A DNA stretch of 64,000 bases from Acidovorax sp. (lineage in GTDB: Bacteria > Pseudomonadota > Gammaproteobacteria > Burkholderiales > Burkholderiaceae_C): contig JAITLO010000006.1 in the NCBI GenBank assembly GCA_031277855.1, positions 62,001 through 126,000 of the forward strand, given 5' to 3'. Positions within the stretch are counted from its first letter, which is position 1; every line of letters begins with the position of its first letter. Below, piece after piece: positions 63,201 through 64,000 of the stretch. The notes under the pieces are model-generated. The model was not told the origin of the DNA and searched no databases. It saw only the letters and a list, made by a program, of their open reading frames with translations. Both the position numbers and the translations under genes were made by a program.

Positions 63201-64000
63201 TGTCGCTTGCGCTCTCCAGCCGCCGCCCAAGGCCTTGTACAACGTAGTCAGCGCAATCTGGCGCTCGGTGGCCACATCGATCAGGGCCAGCTGGCTGGCA
63301 AAGTGGCTGCGCTCGGCATCCAGATAGCGCAAATGGCTGTCCACACCGGCGCGGTAGCGGGCCGTGGCCAGGGTCAGGCTTTTGGCGCTGCTGGTGACCA
63401 GCTTGCGCTGGGCCGATTCTTCACGCCGCAAGGTGTCAGTGGCGGCCAGGGCATCGGCCACTTCGCGGAAAGCGGTCTGAATGCTTTTTTCGTAAGCCAC
63501 CACGGCCATGTCCTTGCGCACCTGGGCCAGGTCCAGATTGGCCTGGTTGCGGCCGCCGTCAAAAATGGGCAGCTGCAGCTGGGGCATAAAGGACCAGCTG
63601 CGCTGACCGCCCTGGAACAGATTGGACAGCTCGGCGCTGCTGTTGCCCAAGGCGCCGGTCAGTGAGATGCGCGGAAAGAATGCCGCGCGCGCCGCGCCGA
63701 TGCTGGCGTTGCGGGACTGCAGCAGGTGCTCGGCCGCACGGATGTCGGGGCGGTGGGTGAGCAAATCGGCCGGCATGCCCGGGCCTATGTCCTGCACCAG
63801 GGGCAAGGTGGAGAGGGCTTGGTCCATGGCCAAGCCCTGGTCCTGTGGGGGCTGGCCCAGCAGCAGCGTCAACGCATTGCCGGCTTGGCGGTACTGGCGC
63901 TCGGAACGCTCCAGCTCGGCGCGGGCCTGCTCGGTCAGGCTTTCGGCTTCGTGCAGGTCCAGGGCGGTGTCCAGGCCATGCTGGCGGCGTTGCTGCACCA
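63192..64000 (-). CDS. Outer-membrane efflux lipoprotein, OprM/NodT type (5' end outside window)
   Basis: C-terminal part (about 268 residues) of a TolC-like outer-membrane factor for RND-type drug efflux. Visible: LTLLLGQPP, then DLLTHRPDIRAAEHLLQSRNA (the strongly conserved R-P-D-I-x-x-A-E motif of the NodT/CusC group), FFPRISLTGALG, SWSFMPQLQLPIFDGGRNQ and TARYRAGVDSHLRYLDAER. The start and lipobox lie beyond the right edge. The partner membrane-fusion and pump genes would be expected upstream. The stop codon is provided by a family A repeat. Confidence 0.9.
   Translation of the reverse strand, partial: VQQRRQHGLDTALDLHEAESLTEQARAELERSERQYRQAGNALTLLLGQPPQDQGLAMDQALSTLPLVQDIGPGMPADLLTHRPDIRAAEHLLQSRNASIGAARAAFFPRISLTGALGNSSAELSNLFQGGQRSWSFMPQLQLPIFDGGRNQANLDLAQVRKDMAVVAYEKSIQTAFREVADALAATDTLRREESAQRKLVTSSAKSLTLATARYRAGVDSHLRYLDAERSHFASQLALIDVATERQIALTTLYKALGGGWRAQATPP

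Overview
The window is high-GC, gene-dense chromosomal DNA from a betaproteobacterium of the family Comamonadaceae, most probably Comamonas. This rests on the many Bug-type solute-binding proteins, a TctD/TctE-like two-component pair, comamonad-style intergenic palindromic repeats, and above all a phenol meta-cleavage locus laid out like the aph/phc loci described for Comamonas testosteroni (NtrC-type activator AphR, GntR-type AphS, LysR-type AphT). No rRNA, tRNA, insertion sequence, prophage or CRISPR array was seen.

Layout. 0-6.5 kb: recA (LexA box), a MarR regulator, a TctD/TctE-like pair, and a LysR gene divergent from a Bug protein gene. 6.6-12.8 kb: SPOR-like protein, biotin ligase, SET-domain protein, topoisomerase III fused to a SWIB domain, and a tyrosine phosphatase. 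13-24.6 kb: class A PBP, DUF1439 lipoprotein, glutathione transferase, chemoreceptor, SlyD, aldo-keto reductase/LysR pair, class I glutamine amidotransferase, and an HPF-like ribosome protein with an FNR-type box upstream. 24.6-32.9 kb: CsaA-like protein, second Bug protein, two unknown membrane proteins, gap and tkt, and a sugar-1-phosphate nucleotidyltransferase coupled to an unknown protein.

32.9-53 kb: the phenol locus. aphS and aphR run leftward. Across a 305-bp control region with a sigma-54 promoter and DmpR-type upstream sites, the multicomponent phenol hydroxylase genes (dmpKLMNOP equivalents), the ferredoxin gene (dmpQ) and catechol 2,3-dioxygenase (dmpB) run rightward. They are followed by an SphA-like outer-membrane protein and a GlcG/HbpS-like protein. 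The LysR gene aphT is divergent from the lower pathway: dehydrogenase (C), hydratase (E), acylating aldehyde dehydrogenase (F), aldolase (G), an unusual chemoreceptor, decarboxylase (H), a Bug protein and tautomerase (I). Together these convert phenol through catechol and 2-hydroxymuconic semialdehyde to pyruvate and acetyl-CoA by the oxalocrotonate branch. No hydrolase (dmpD) is present.

53-64 kb: TauE/SafE-type exporter, PepP-like aminopeptidase, CPBP membrane protein, pyruvate kinase, PAP2 phosphatase, class II fructose-bisphosphate aldolase, long-chain acyl-CoA synthetase, MTA/SAH nucleosidase and the 3' part of an efflux outer-membrane protein gene.

Three dispersed intergenic repeat families run through the window. 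The commonest (11 copies) has one fixed end, CCCCCTGAG, that abuts or supplies the stop codon of the neighbouring gene; five full copies lie between or beside genes of the phenol meta-pathway, and a sixth follows the exporter gene just beyond it. Coordinates of starts were chosen from ribosome-binding sites and family length; several GTG/TTG starts are proposed.
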